From the NCBI RefSeq assembly GCF_000420725.1, contig NZ_ATVM01000014.1, positions 25,071 to 89,070 of the forward strand: a stretch of DNA of 64,000 bases, given 5' to 3'. The first letter of the stretch is position 1; each line of letters opens with the position of its first letter. The DNA comes from Marinococcus halotolerans DSM 16375. GTDB taxonomy: Bacteria > Bacillota > Bacilli > Bacillales > Marinococcaceae. A model generated the notes under the pieces. It saw nothing but the letters and a program-made list of their open reading frames with translations. It was not told where the DNA came from and did no database searches. Shown piece by piece: positions 44,701 through 52,153 of this stretch. A program made the translations under genes and the position numbers.

Positions 44701-44804
44701 GGCTTGTCTTTTCCACAATGCTGACGCTTTTACTGGTTCCGGCCCTGTACACCTGGAAAACGGAAAGCGACCAAAAACGGCGTGCGCGAAAATCAAAGAA
44801 ATAA
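41727..44804 (+). CDS. RND-family efflux transporter (SwrC/AcrB-like)
   Basis: 1025 residues from the GTG at 41727, set by GGGGGGAG; the upstream ATG at 41661 lies inside the operator palindrome and is unlikely. One N-terminal helix, a large extracellular region (about 30-315), then a membrane block with SLGILVDDAIVVNDNIDRR (the proton-relay Asp pair), a second extracellular domain, and a C-terminal block with GAVSLAGIVVRNAVVMIEF. The extracellular loops are very acidic, as in halophiles. Gram-positive RND pumps such as SwrC export surfactin and antimicrobials without an outer-membrane partner; none is encoded here. Confidence 0.93.
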   Translation: MKKIIAKPKLILLFIAMLVIVGTLSFFQLPQKEIPSTNPPVGQVTTVYPGASAEEVETTVTNQLEEEIDNESATASISSVSSPGLSSITVELDENTENPEQVWNSLEQRLSQVSTSFPDDAEEPSINSELSQQGLAIYQLTVEEESVPEAVQLIESWKQRFTGIPDIDSLEITGDVERELQVRLDSEALEEEGLQSGQVIGALSSASEVIPPGEWQRDGELYQVELEALENVEDWENIEISSGQQSNGESTVLGDVATVENTYAPIEEQVEYNQQSALSVTFFLAENASVPQAQSNLDEVIADFKQQLPEGMELTQLYTQGDVVDDLFSSLAISFVVAFVSVLIVCSIGLRLRTALSVAISIPAALAIGMIPLPFTDVGLNQISLIAFIISLGILVDDAIVVNDNIDRRLRMGDSPVEAAANGVREVLVSVIVSTLAVVFTFFPLLFLPGAAGSFIRPLPVVLITVLISSTLLAIFFIPIYRGIVETRRKKKDKRPSPGFLGSFLDRSARWYSKRVLTRVVKRPVLVSLAGLILGTSAFALVPYTPLEFFPDTEREEVFIEASVPENTPLEETEAEAEEVSSWLQEREGVTSVSSYAGTEIPTVFSGGSGGGAAGPNDMNFLVYVNPEEIPAREASERWPGEIRSTFDNVEAQGSIVESGPPVGAPIAVELSGEETDELFSAAAEVEALFAETEGVDLAVSNANQNVNQWRFEQDREARGGTGVTNEAISTELRLLGEGVPFGQWNAENEVVPVQIMYDNGEQVTNSDLDQIVMARDEDGEAVTLNDLGEGAEEATTSAIPHENTERTITVRAYPGDASEDEILEAAGDSLDSIENEYGGVNVQVGGETSERNDVFIDIGQIFIVVVFLLLILFALQFYSLRIPFIVLSAVYVAIAGVILGLFLTQTGLGFMSMMGAVSLAGIVVRNAVVMIEFMEQRIRSGEGVREAVVAAGEERFRPILLTSLTSIAGLLPIALGDNPLFQPLGTAIVTGLVFSTMLTLLLVPALYTWKTESDQKRRARKSKK

Positions 44805-44815
44805 GGTGAATGGCA

Positions 44816-45292
44816 TTGAAACAGCTCGCTATAATTCCCTGTGGGGCGAAAAAAGCCTGGGACACAGAGCCGGCTCTCGGCCCGCTCCCTGTAAAGGACG
44901 TGTACCAGAGCACGTTTCATCAGCTGTGCCGGGCTTACGCAGAGGCGTTCACTGACCAGTGGGCCGTGCTCTCCGGCAAACACGGTTTTATGTACCCGCA
45001 GGAGCTTATTGATACAAATTACGACGTTACATTTGGAAAAGGACAGCAGGAGGAGGTTTCACGGTCTTTCTGCACGCGGCGGTGGCGGGAAAAGCAGATG
45101 AATGAGTACGGCCGGTATGTCGTGCTCCTCGGCAGAAAATACGACCCGGTCGTAACAAGGATCCTGCCGATGGAAAGAACCGTTTTTCCGCTCCGGGAAT
45201 ACCGTGGGATGGGGTACATGCAGCAGGCGTTAAAGCAGGCAGTAGCAAGTCATCGGCCGCTCCCGCTTCATGCCCGGGAAGAGGAGTCATGA
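44816..45292 (+). CDS. DUF6884-type protein
   Basis: 158 residues from the TTG at 44816; an ATG at 44810 nearly abuts the AAGGTG ribosome site, so the TTG fits better. The start KQLAIIPCGAKKAW and the middle WAVLSGKHGFMYPQELIDTNYDVTF match the DUF6884 pattern (IISCgkkK.w and LSAkyGll.p), a family of uncertain function sometimes linked to nucleotide or RNA chemistry. It follows the RND gene by 11 bases, and its stop overlaps the next ATG. Confidence 0.75.
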   Translation: MKQLAIIPCGAKKAWDTEPALGPLPVKDVYQSTFHQLCRAYAEAFTDQWAVLSGKHGFMYPQELIDTNYDVTFGKGQQEEVSRSFCTRRWREKQMNEYGRYVVLLGRKYDPVVTRILPMERTVFPLREYRGMGYMQQALKQAVASHRPLPLHAREEES

Positions 45293-46002
45293 TAGAAACG
45301 ATCCTGTTTTTTCTGACAGCAGCTGTGGTGTTAACGGCGCTCACGTACATTCCTGTGCTCGGCACCTATCTATCGTTGTTTCAAACAATGGTGCACGAAA
45401 ACGGGCATGCCTTTATGGCACTCGCCACCGGCGGTAGAGTACGTTCGATCTCTTTATTTTATACGAGAGAAGGACTTGCTGAGACCGGCCATAAGGGCAG
45501 GCTTGGCCAGGCGCTTACAACGTTTGCCGGCTACCCGTTTGCAAGCGGGATGGCTCTTCTTTACAGCTGGGTATATACCTCGGGCTGGTACAGCGGACTC
45601 ATGATCGGCCTCACAGGCCTGCTCATTTGGAACACGCTTCTCTGGGTTCGCAATCCTGCCGGGATAATCTGGGGATTGGCAGTTTCGGGCGGGGGCCTGT
45701 ATCTGCTTATTGAAAATATGGCTATGCTTATGATGTGGATTATGTTCATTCTCGGCGTGCTTCTGGTTATTCAGTCGGTCCGCTCGGCCTGGATCATTCT
45801 GCAGCGGAGTCTGCAGATGCCAGGAGACGCCGGAGATGCTACCGGAATGCAACGGGTGAGCCGCATCCCCGCGCAGGTGTGGGGCGTGCTGTTTTTTACA
45901 CTGGCACTTGCAGCTGCCTGGTTTTCGGCAGGGTTTTGGCTGCAGTGGGACAGTTCCGTATTGATTCAGGGAGAAAACGCTCAGTCGTTTTCTCCTTTTT
46001 AA
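45289..46002 (+). CDS. M50B-like membrane metalloprotease-fold protein
   Basis: 237 residues, about six membrane segments. HENGHA at residues 38-43 is an HExxH zinc motif inside a membrane-near segment, followed by LATGGRVRSISLFYT, as in peptidase M50B-like proteins. It is coupled to the DUF6884 gene by ATGA. Proteolytic activity is not assured for this family. The last ten codons (GENAQSFSPF) coincide with the terminator hairpin. Confidence 0.78.
   Translation: MIETILFFLTAAVVLTALTYIPVLGTYLSLFQTMVHENGHAFMALATGGRVRSISLFYTREGLAETGHKGRLGQALTTFAGYPFASGMALLYSWVYTSGWYSGLMIGLTGLLIWNTLLWVRNPAGIIWGLAVSGGGLYLLIENMAMLMMWIMFILGVLLVIQSVRSAWIILQRSLQMPGDAGDATGMQRVSRIPAQVWGVLFFTLALAAAWFSAGFWLQWDSSVLIQGENAQSFSPF
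45970..46000 (+). terminator. Terminator embedded in the 3' end of the M50B-like gene
   Basis: GGAGAAAACG and CGTTTTCTCC form a perfect 10-bp stem with loop CTCAGT, followed by TTTTT. The whole element is translated before the stop at 46000-46002. Confidence 0.9.
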
Positions 46003-46139
46003 TGTGCATAAATAGCCGGCATTATTAGTAAAGCTCCGCTTTTAGCCGAGCAAGTACTTTGAAACCGGAAGCATACTTTTAAAGAAAAATGGGAAAAGGC
46101 GAAGAGAAAAAGAGATTTTTTAGAAATGAGGGAGAGCGA

Positions 46140-47453
46140 GTGACTGAGACAGTCAATCCGAGTCAAAAAGTATTCGCTTCAGTGGATGAGCTTTGGGAGG
46201 AGGAAGTAGAATTTTTACAGACGATCGCCCGGTTTCCGAGTACGATCGAATATGAAGGATCACTTCAATTATACTTAAAGAATTTTTTTCAGAACGATCT
46301 GCAGATGAACGTCGAGACAGTGGAAGTCGATGAAAAAGAAATCAGTTCTCTTCCAGGGTATGCCCCAAGTGAGTGGTCCTATGCGGGAAGGCCGGTAGTG
46401 GTGGCAAAAGCCCCGCGCAGTGCCGGTTCCCGGGAGAGCAAAGGCAGCAGCCTGCTTTTTCAGGGCCATGTGGACGTCGTGAGCCCGGAGCCAAAGCACA
46501 AATGGAGTGTGGATCCGTGGGGAGCCCATCGTATTGGTGACCGTCTGTACGGACGCGGGGTACTCGACATGAAAAGCGGAGTTGCCGCGATGATTTATGC
46601 CTATAAAGCCATACAGAAGGCAGGCTATGAACCGGCAGCTGATTTTTCCATCAAAACGGTTATCGAAGAAGAAGCAACAGGCAATGGAACGCTCGCGGCA
46701 GCAAATGCCGGGCATCTGGCTGATGCTGTTCTCATTCCGGAGCCGTTTGGGCAGTGTCCATCCACCGCCCAGCTCGGAAGCATCTGGCTTCGTATTCATA
46801 TTGATACAAGCAGCAACCTCCAGTCGGATCAAACCGGTGTAGGAGCGAATGCCATCGAAAAAGCACAGAGCGTGATTGAAGCTCTGCAGAGCTACCGGGA
46901 ATACGTCAACCGGGATGAACAAAAGCCGCCGGAATTTGCCCATATGAAAGAACCTATCGACGTAGAGGTAGGAACGATGCACAGCGGGGACTTTGCCTCC
47001 AATATACCCGTAGAAGCCACCCTTGAAGTGCGTTCGGCGGTTTACCCGGGCAAGGATCCGGCTGAAGGCAAGCAGGATTTAATCGATTGGGTGCTCGATA
47101 AAACGAAAGATGATGAGTGGCTTCGTGAACACCCGCCTTCTTTTGAATCCTTTGGATTTCATGCGGAGGGGATGGTGATGCCCGAGGAAGACCCGCTTTT
47201 TGCAAAGCTCGACGAAGCCCACGAAATGGTGACCGGGAAAGAATGCGGCAGACAGGCCATTCCGGTAACGACAGACGCCCGATATTACGGCCTTTATTAT
47301 AATACTCCGGTTACATGCTACGGTCCATCAGGTGCGAAAATGCACGAGCCGGATGAGTGGGTGGACCTTGAAAGTGTAAAAAACGTAACGAAAGTGTACG
47401 CAGACTTTTTAATCCGCTGGTGCGGCATTCATAAAAAGGAATGGGAAGGCTGA
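46140..47453 (+). CDS. M20-family deacylase/peptidase (ArgE/DapE-like)
   Basis: 437 residues from the GTG at 46140 (GAGGGAGA upstream); an ATG at 46089 with no good ribosome site would add 17. Metal and catalytic motifs: LLFQGHVDVVSPEP (His, Asp), GRGVLDMKSGVAAM (Asp), TVIEEEATGNGTLAA (Glu pair), with a terminal His in GAKMHEPDEWV. Members remove acyl groups from amino acids or cut dipeptides; the substrate is not evident. It is followed without gap by pncA, with which it overlaps by one base, and gdh lies next. Confidence 0.87.
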   Translation: MTETVNPSQKVFASVDELWEEEVEFLQTIARFPSTIEYEGSLQLYLKNFFQNDLQMNVETVEVDEKEISSLPGYAPSEWSYAGRPVVVAKAPRSAGSRESKGSSLLFQGHVDVVSPEPKHKWSVDPWGAHRIGDRLYGRGVLDMKSGVAAMIYAYKAIQKAGYEPAADFSIKTVIEEEATGNGTLAAANAGHLADAVLIPEPFGQCPSTAQLGSIWLRIHIDTSSNLQSDQTGVGANAIEKAQSVIEALQSYREYVNRDEQKPPEFAHMKEPIDVEVGTMHSGDFASNIPVEATLEVRSAVYPGKDPAEGKQDLIDWVLDKTKDDEWLREHPPSFESFGFHAEGMVMPEEDPLFAKLDEAHEMVTGKECGRQAIPVTTDARYYGLYYNTPVTCYGPSGAKMHEPDEWVDLESVKNVTKVYADFLIRWCGIHKKEWEG

Positions 47454-48007
47454 TGGGCTATTCGCGTGCCTTGATTGTGATTGACTACACGATGGACTTT
47501 GTGGCAGAGGAAGGTGCACTTACCTGCGGGGAGCCGGGCCAAAAAATCGAAGGCGCCATTCATCAATTAATCGAAACGTATCAGACCGCAGGCGATTTTG
47601 TCGTATTCGCTCTCGACCGCCACGAAGAAGGAGATGATTATCATCCGGAAACGAAGCTGTTTCCGCCTCATAACATAGCAGGCACGAAGGGAAGAGACCT
47701 GTATAGGAGCATTCAGAACCTGTATGAATCTATACGATACCAGCCAAATGTTTGGCAGGTGGACAAAACAAGGTATAGTGCATTTGCAGGAACAAATCTG
47801 GAACTGAAATTAAGAGAACGGGGCATTATCGAGCTTCATCTTGTCGGAGTCTGTACCGATATCTGCATTCTTCATACAGCAGTGGATGCCTACAATAAAG
47901 GCTTTGAGATCATCATTCATCAGGACGCTGTAGCAAGCTTTGACGAGGAAGGACACACGTTTGCGCTAAAACACGCAGAAAACATTTTAGGGGCATCAGT
48001 CCAATAG
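47453..48007 (+). CDS. pncA: Nicotinamidase
   Basis: 184 residues from the ATG at 47453 (TGATG overlap with the M20 stop, GGAAGG upstream). The catalytic triad is D11 (VIDYT), K105 (DKTRYSAFAGT) and nucleophile C138 (VCTDICIL). The pattern YHPETKLFPPHNIAGT is very close to B. subtilis PncA, as is the length (183). It converts nicotinamide to nicotinate for NAD salvage. Expressed with the M20 gene and gdh, whose ATG is 14 bases on; gdh uses NAD(P), so a loose functional tie is possible. Confidence 0.93.
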   Translation: MGYSRALIVIDYTMDFVAEEGALTCGEPGQKIEGAIHQLIETYQTAGDFVVFALDRHEEGDDYHPETKLFPPHNIAGTKGRDLYRSIQNLYESIRYQPNVWQVDKTRYSAFAGTNLELKLRERGIIELHLVGVCTDICILHTAVDAYNKGFEIIIHQDAVASFDEEGHTFALKHAENILGASVQ

Positions 48008-48021
48008 AAAGGAAGAGCATC

Positions 48022-49278
48022 ATGACCGGACAAAACAACCAGGGGCCGCTTGGCGTTGTGCACCAGCAGATCGCTGAAGCGTCCCGGCTTATTCAACTGC
48101 CAGACACTGTAGAAACGATACTGAAATACCCGAAAAGAAAAGTGGAGGTTCAGTTCCCGGTGGAAATGGACGACGGTCATACCCAGATGTTTACCGGATA
48201 CCGGACGCAGCACAATGATGTGCTCGGTCCGGTGAAGGGCGGTCTCCGCTTTCATCCACAGACAGATGAAGAGGAAACAGAAGCGCTGGCTGCATGGATG
48301 ACATTTAAGTGCGCACTTGTGCAGATCCCGCACGGCGGAGCAAAGGGTGGTGTCGTCTGTGACCCTTCCATGCTGAGTGACCGGGAGCTTCGCCAGGTAA
48401 GCAGAGGGTACACGGAGGCACTGTTTGATCTTCTTGGACCCAATAAAGATGTGCCGGCTCCCGATGTGTATACGGATCCGAAGATCATGAGCGTCATGAT
48501 GGATACGTATTCGCGGATGGCTGGCGGTCACGAGCCCGGTATTATTACCGGCAAGCCGCCTCTTGTCGGTGGTTCAAAAGCAAGAGAGTCAGCAACGGCC
48601 CGGGGCGCGGTATATATTATTGAAAAAATGCTTGAGCAGGAAAACAAACGTGCTGAGGACGTACGAGTAGCCGTGCAGGGTTTTGGTAACGCCGGCCAGA
48701 TCGCTGCAAGGCTGCTGTACGATTTAGGATGTAAAATCGTCAGCGTCAGTGATTCCAAAGCAGCTCTTTATGAAGAAGACGGTCTTGATATTCCGAGAGC
48801 CCAGCAGGCAAAAGCAGGAAATAACGGCCTGCAGGATTACGGAGAAAATAATCTGCTCGAAAACAACATGGACATCCTTTATACAGATACGGATATTTTA
48901 ATACCGGCTGCCATGGAGGGCGTTATTACAAAAGATAATGCCAATCGGGTGAAAGCCCCGAAAATAATGGAGCTTGCAAACGGGCCAACGACCCCGGAAG
49001 CGGATCATATTTTAAAGGATCAGGGACAGGCAGTCTATCCCGATATTTTAGTGAACGCTGGTGGCGTTATCGTGTCGTATCTGGAATCGGTTCAGAACCA
49101 CATGAACTACTATTGGTCTGAAGATGTAATTAATGAACGGATGAAGGAATTTATACTAGAAGCGTACGAACAAACGGAAAAATCGGCCTACGAACACAAT
49201 ACAACCAACAGAAACGGTGCCATGATTTTTGCCATGACCCGGCTGCAGGAAGCAATGGAGTACCGGGGCTGGATATAA
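48022..49278 (+). CDS. gdhA: Glutamate dehydrogenase
   Basis: 418 residues, hexameric Glu/Leu/Phe/Val dehydrogenase family. PVKGGLRFHPQTDEEETEALAAWMTFKCALVQIPHGGAKGG contains the substrate and catalytic lysines, with PAPDV following; the dinucleotide motif is VQGFGNAGQIAA near residue 220. It interconverts glutamate and 2-oxoglutarate plus ammonia. Whether it is mainly catabolic, as RocG or GudB, cannot be read, so the symbol is generic. AAAGGAAGAGC precedes the ATG. Confidence 0.94.
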   Translation: MTGQNNQGPLGVVHQQIAEASRLIQLPDTVETILKYPKRKVEVQFPVEMDDGHTQMFTGYRTQHNDVLGPVKGGLRFHPQTDEEETEALAAWMTFKCALVQIPHGGAKGGVVCDPSMLSDRELRQVSRGYTEALFDLLGPNKDVPAPDVYTDPKIMSVMMDTYSRMAGGHEPGIITGKPPLVGGSKARESATARGAVYIIEKMLEQENKRAEDVRVAVQGFGNAGQIAARLLYDLGCKIVSVSDSKAALYEEDGLDIPRAQQAKAGNNGLQDYGENNLLENNMDILYTDTDILIPAAMEGVITKDNANRVKAPKIMELANGPTTPEADHILKDQGQAVYPDILVNAGGVIVSYLESVQNHMNYYWSEDVINERMKEFILEAYEQTEKSAYEHNTTNRNGAMIFAMTRLQEAMEYRGWI

Positions 49279-49395
49279 AAAATTAACAAATTCTGCATGA
49301 AGCTATAGTCATGGGGGAGTCAACAAGATAAAATGCTAGTGTGAGCTTTTCCGGGAACGGGAAGGAAAACTGTTAAGAGTTCTAGGAGGGATTAG

Positions 49396-49863
49396 ATGGA
49401 TTGGTCAAAAGAATTTGATTTTCATAAAAACGACACGGAAGACACAACAGCAGAAAAAATGAAGCGCATCAGCAAATGTATTGATAAGCTCTGGGGAGAG
49501 TTCGACGAAGTATTAACGGAAATTGTAGAACAGGGTGAACTGGAAAAAGAAGACTACAGAAAAAGGTTCAGGGATGAAACGTTCACCATTGAACTTCTGG
49601 AGTCTGAATTAAAAGGCTCCGTCAGTGGTCACTTTGACCGTAACATCGACGTCATGGTCGATTTGACACTGGATGAACCGAAAAAGAAATCGCTCAGCCA
49701 GGTGTTTCTTCCAAACGATAAACTGTACCTGATCGACACGCGCAGCAACCAGTGGGTAATTGCCGAAGCCGGCAAAAAGCCAAAAGACTGCACGAAGCTT
49801 GAGAAAAAGCATATCGAGCAGGTATTCGCTCACATGCTCCGGGAATATAGAGTAACGAAATAA
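49396..49863 (+). CDS. Hypothetical soluble protein
   Basis: 155 residues, charged, with no signal or membrane segment. The N-terminal half is helical (KMKRISKCIDKLWGEFDEVL), the middle has beta-like IDVMVDLTLDE and LPNDKLYLIDTRSNQWVIAEAG, and the end is basic. No family recognised. AGGAGG precedes the ATG at ideal spacing and a strong terminator follows, so it is a real single gene. Confidence 0.7.
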   Translation: MDWSKEFDFHKNDTEDTTAEKMKRISKCIDKLWGEFDEVLTEIVEQGELEKEDYRKRFRDETFTIELLESELKGSVSGHFDRNIDVMVDLTLDEPKKKSLSQVFLPNDKLYLIDTRSNQWVIAEAGKKPKDCTKLEKKHIEQVFAHMLREYRVTK

Positions 49864-49865
49864 CA

Positions 49866-49900
49866 AAAAGCATCCAACTTGATGGTTGGGTGCTTTCTTT
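49866..49900 (+). terminator. Terminator after the hypothetical gene
   Basis: AAAGCATCCAAC and GTTGGGTGCTTT pair with one G-U (49867-49878 with 49885-49896), followed by T-rich CTTTC. Confidence 0.87.
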
Positions 49901-49924
49901 CATGTACGCTTTCGAAAGGAAATC

Positions 49925-49953
49925 TTGACAATAAGCGTATTTACACGTATTCT
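49925..49953 (+). promoter_or_regulatory. Sigma-A promoter of the tRNA gene
   Basis: TTGACA (49925-49930), 17 bases, TATTCT (49948-49953). Predicted start is about 50 bases before the tRNA. Confidence 0.75.
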
Positions 49954-50011
49954 TACATTTGTCTTTGTTCGTTACAGCAAAGATCCGTGTATTTATAGTA
50001 GTTCACATAAG

Positions 50012-50086
50012 CCCTAGTAGCTCAGGGGAAGAGCAACAGCCTCCTAAGCTGTAGGTCGCAGGTTCGAATCCTGCCTAGGGCGCCAT
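50012..50086 (+). tRNA. tRNA-Arg (anticodon CCU)
   Basis: Cloverleaf: acceptor GCCCTAG/CTAGGGC, D-arm GCTC/GAGC, anticodon stem ACAGC/GCTGT with loop CTCCTAA giving anticodon CCU, T-arm GCAGG-TTCGAAT-CCTGC, discriminator G and an encoded CCA. It reads the AGG arginine codon. It has its own promoter and a strong terminator. Confidence 0.97.
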
Positions 50087-50097
50087 AATATATAAGT

Positions 50098-50130
50098 CAC
50101 CCCCGGGCCTTGGCCCGGGGGTTTGTTGTT
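50098..50130 (+). terminator. Terminator after tRNA-Arg
   Basis: CCCCCGGGCC and GGCCCGGGGG form a 10-bp GC stem with a TT turn, followed by TTTGTTGTTT. Confidence 0.92.
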
Positions 50131-50260
50131 TAAGCCGGGCCCGGTATAGAAGTTGCCTTAGAGAAAATATGTGTCTGAAAGTGAAAAAGGTTTGAAATGC
50201 GCGAACGTATACTTTAAAATTAAATTAAAGATTCTGACAAAAAGCGGGAAGGGAGTTAAA

Positions 50261-50428
50261 ATGATTATTATTGTTTTATCCCTGATGTTGTTTGCCGTGC
50301 TCACTTACCTGTTTTATGGACTGTGGACCACGAATGCAGATACAAAAGAAACCCGGCAGCTGTGTTCCCTGTTATACGGAAGCTCGCTGTTTGCGCTTGT
50401 GCTGTTAAATACATCTATGCTTTTATAA
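50261..50428 (+). CDS. Small two-helix membrane protein
   Basis: 55 residues from the ATG at 50261 after AAGGGAG; the open frame upstream has no ribosome site. Two hydrophobic segments (IIIVLSLMLFAVLTYLFYGL and LLYGSSLFALVLLNTSMLL) flank a short polar loop NADTKETRQ. Function unknown. A terminator follows at once. Confidence 0.6.
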   Translation: MIIIVLSLMLFAVLTYLFYGLWTTNADTKETRQLCSLLYGSSLFALVLLNTSMLL

Positions 50429-50453
50429 AACTTCGCCCTGGCGGAGTTTTTTT
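50428..50453 (+). terminator. Terminator after the small membrane protein
   Basis: AAACTTCGCC CTG GCGGAGTTT is a stem with one G-U pair, continuing into a T-run. Confidence 0.85.
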
Positions 50454-50626
50454 GTAGTTTGTAGGGCTAAGCTCATAATTAAACGAAAAATGAGTCAAGC
50501 CTGTAGCATCTTTGAGGTGTATAATATAGGGTGAACACTAGAGAATTATATAAATGGATGGAGCTGCGGCAGGGGGCTGCAGGCCTGTCATTATTTATCA
50601 AATGAAACGCAATTGGAGTGGGGGAC

Positions 50627-50869
50627 ATGGGGAAATTCTATACAATCATTACGTTGATCGGTCTGGGGATTGCCGGTCTGTTCGGATACCATTGGTATGA
50701 TACAGAATCGAGCATTCAGACAATCCAGATGCACGAAGAGGTAAATAGCTTGTCAAAAGAAACAAATGTGTCTTCGGAACCGTCTTCCGTTTCGTCTAAC
50801 GAAAGCGGGGAATTGCGTTTTTTTGGGGTCAGCGAAAGACATATTCTCTCAAAAAACGCAGAGGAATAA
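50627..50869 (+). CDS. Small single-pass membrane protein
   Basis: 80 residues from the ATG at 50627 with GGAG eight bases before; a GTG at 50618 is part of the ribosome site. One membrane helix at about 5-22 is followed by a Ser/Glu-rich tail (VSSEPSSVSSNESGE), probably outside the membrane. No family recognised. A TATAAT sits about 105 bases upstream (near 50520). Confidence 0.55.
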   Translation: MGKFYTIITLIGLGIAGLFGYHWYDTESSIQTIQMHEEVNSLSKETNVSSEPSSVSSNESGELRFFGVSERHILSKNAEE

Positions 50870-51098
50870 TTAAAATAAATCTGCTGTATCTGCAGCTGTC
50901 TGTTTGACTTCACCTGGAGATAACCGGAAAAGGCAGTTGGTTCAAACGCCGTACTGTTTTTTAGGGAAAAACGTTAATGGTTGATTTTCAAAGCCCGTAA
51001 TGTGAATATATAATTAAGAGAAGCTTAGAGTGCAGATGGGTTTATGAAAAGCAGGCGATAGAGCTGAAAAGAAAGATTATAACCGACAGCAGGGCATC

Positions 51099-51137
51099 GA
51101 CCGGGACCCGCTCTCACAGAGTAGGTTCTGTACGGTC
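51099..51137 (+). promoter_or_regulatory. Structured leader hairpin before the glycerophosphodiesterase gene
   Basis: Three nested helices fold into one arm: GACCG/CGGTC (51099-51103 with 51133-51137), GGACC/GGTTC (one G-U) and CTCT/AGAG capped by CAC. The arm ends nine bases before the GGAGG. It could control translation or protect the mRNA. The rest of 50870-51098 shows nothing I can name. Confidence 0.45.
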
Positions 51138-51159
51138 ATGTGCAGGGAGGAAAGATATT

Positions 51160-52014
51160 TTGACTTCAATTATAGCGCACCGGGGAGCTTCAGACCGCCG
51201 CCCGGAAAACACCATGTCGGCTTTCCGCCAGGCTGTCACAGACGGGGCAGACGCAATTGAAACAGATGTGCAGCTGTCAAAGGATGGGGTCCCGGTACTA
51301 ATCCATGATACGCTGTTGAAAAGAACGACCGGCGCTTCCGGAAGTGTTCATGAATATACATACAAAGAACTGCAGGATTTAAGCGCTGGGGCATGGATGC
51401 ATAAACGATACCGCAAGGAAAAAATCGTCAGCCTGGAGCGTCTGCTGCAGGAGACAAGCACGGAAGAGACAAAGCTTGTGCTTGAACTAAAAAATTCCAA
51501 CATTGCTCATAAAGGGCTTGAAGAAGCTGTGATTAACCTGCTGAATGACTATGAAAAAATAGAATCAGCTACGGTATCAAGCTTTAACCACAGGTCGATG
51601 GCCTATGCCCGCGAGCTGTCAGAAGAGGTCAATATCGCTATTCTTTACGCGGTACACCTGTACCGGCCGTGCGAATACGCTAAAATCGTCGGGGCGACAG
51701 AGCTTCATCCTCATTACCGCACAATCGATAAATCCTGGATTGACGACGCTATTAATGCAGAACTCGAAGTCATTCCTTACACTATTGATAAAAAAAGTGG
51801 GTGGAAAAAAGCAATAGATGCCGGCGTCACGGGAATTATTACTAATAAGCCAAAGGCCCTCCAGCAGTATTTGTACCCCCCTGAGCAGGCACCGCCAGAG
51901 GAACCAAAGTCTTCAGAACAAACAAAGCCATCAGAATCAATAAAACCATCAAAACCAACAGAACCGACAGAACCGACAGAACCATCAAATCAAAAGGAAC
52001 CTTCCAAAGAATGA
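51160..52014 (+). CDS. Glycerophosphodiester phosphodiesterase
   Basis: 284 residues from a TTG, with GGAGG nine bases upstream. GDPD motifs: IIAHRGASDRRPENTM (catalytic His and Arg), ADAIETDVQLSKDGVPVLIHD (metal Glu/Asp and His), LVLELK and the C-terminal GVTGIITNKP. No signal peptide, so cytosolic. It cleaves deacylated phospholipids to glycerol 3-phosphate and an alcohol. The last 40 residues are a Pro/Glu/Lys/Ser tail with TEP repeats, unusual for the family and likely disordered. Confidence 0.9.
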   Translation: MTSIIAHRGASDRRPENTMSAFRQAVTDGADAIETDVQLSKDGVPVLIHDTLLKRTTGASGSVHEYTYKELQDLSAGAWMHKRYRKEKIVSLERLLQETSTEETKLVLELKNSNIAHKGLEEAVINLLNDYEKIESATVSSFNHRSMAYARELSEEVNIAILYAVHLYRPCEYAKIVGATELHPHYRTIDKSWIDDAINAELEVIPYTIDKKSGWKKAIDAGVTGIITNKPKALQQYLYPPEQAPPEEPKSSEQTKPSESIKPSKPTEPTEPTEPSNQKEPSKE

Positions 52015-52028
52015 AGCTTCCTTTTTTG
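51994..52028 (+). terminator. Terminator overlapping the end of the GDPD gene
   Basis: AGGAACCTTC and GAAGCTTCCT pair with one mismatch around the stop codon, followed by a T-run. Confidence 0.75.
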
Positions 52029-52085
52029 TATCTGTTTTAAATTTCATTTACCGAATTTGTATCCCTATATATTAAATCAGACAGA

Positions 52086-52114
52086 AAAAAGCCGCCTTTT
52101 TTATAAAGGGGCTT
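52086..52114 (-). terminator. Terminator after the HAD phosphatase gene
   Basis: AAGCCGCCTTT (52089-52099) pairs with AAAGGGGCTT, one mismatch; the plus-strand A-run at 52085-52090 gives the U-tract for the minus-strand transcript. Confidence 0.72.
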
Positions 52115-52153
52115 CTTGATAATGCATTATACTATACGAAGGCAGCTGGTTCG

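Noticed and set aside
50012..50130. Integration site of a mobile element at tRNA-Arg.
   Set aside because: No integrase gene or duplicated tRNA 3' end is seen in the flanking sequence.
51880..52010. Tandem repeats in the glycerophosphodiesterase 3' end as a possible CRISPR or minisatellite.
   Set aside because: They are short in-frame TEP codon repeats in a disordered tail, too few and too irregular for an array.
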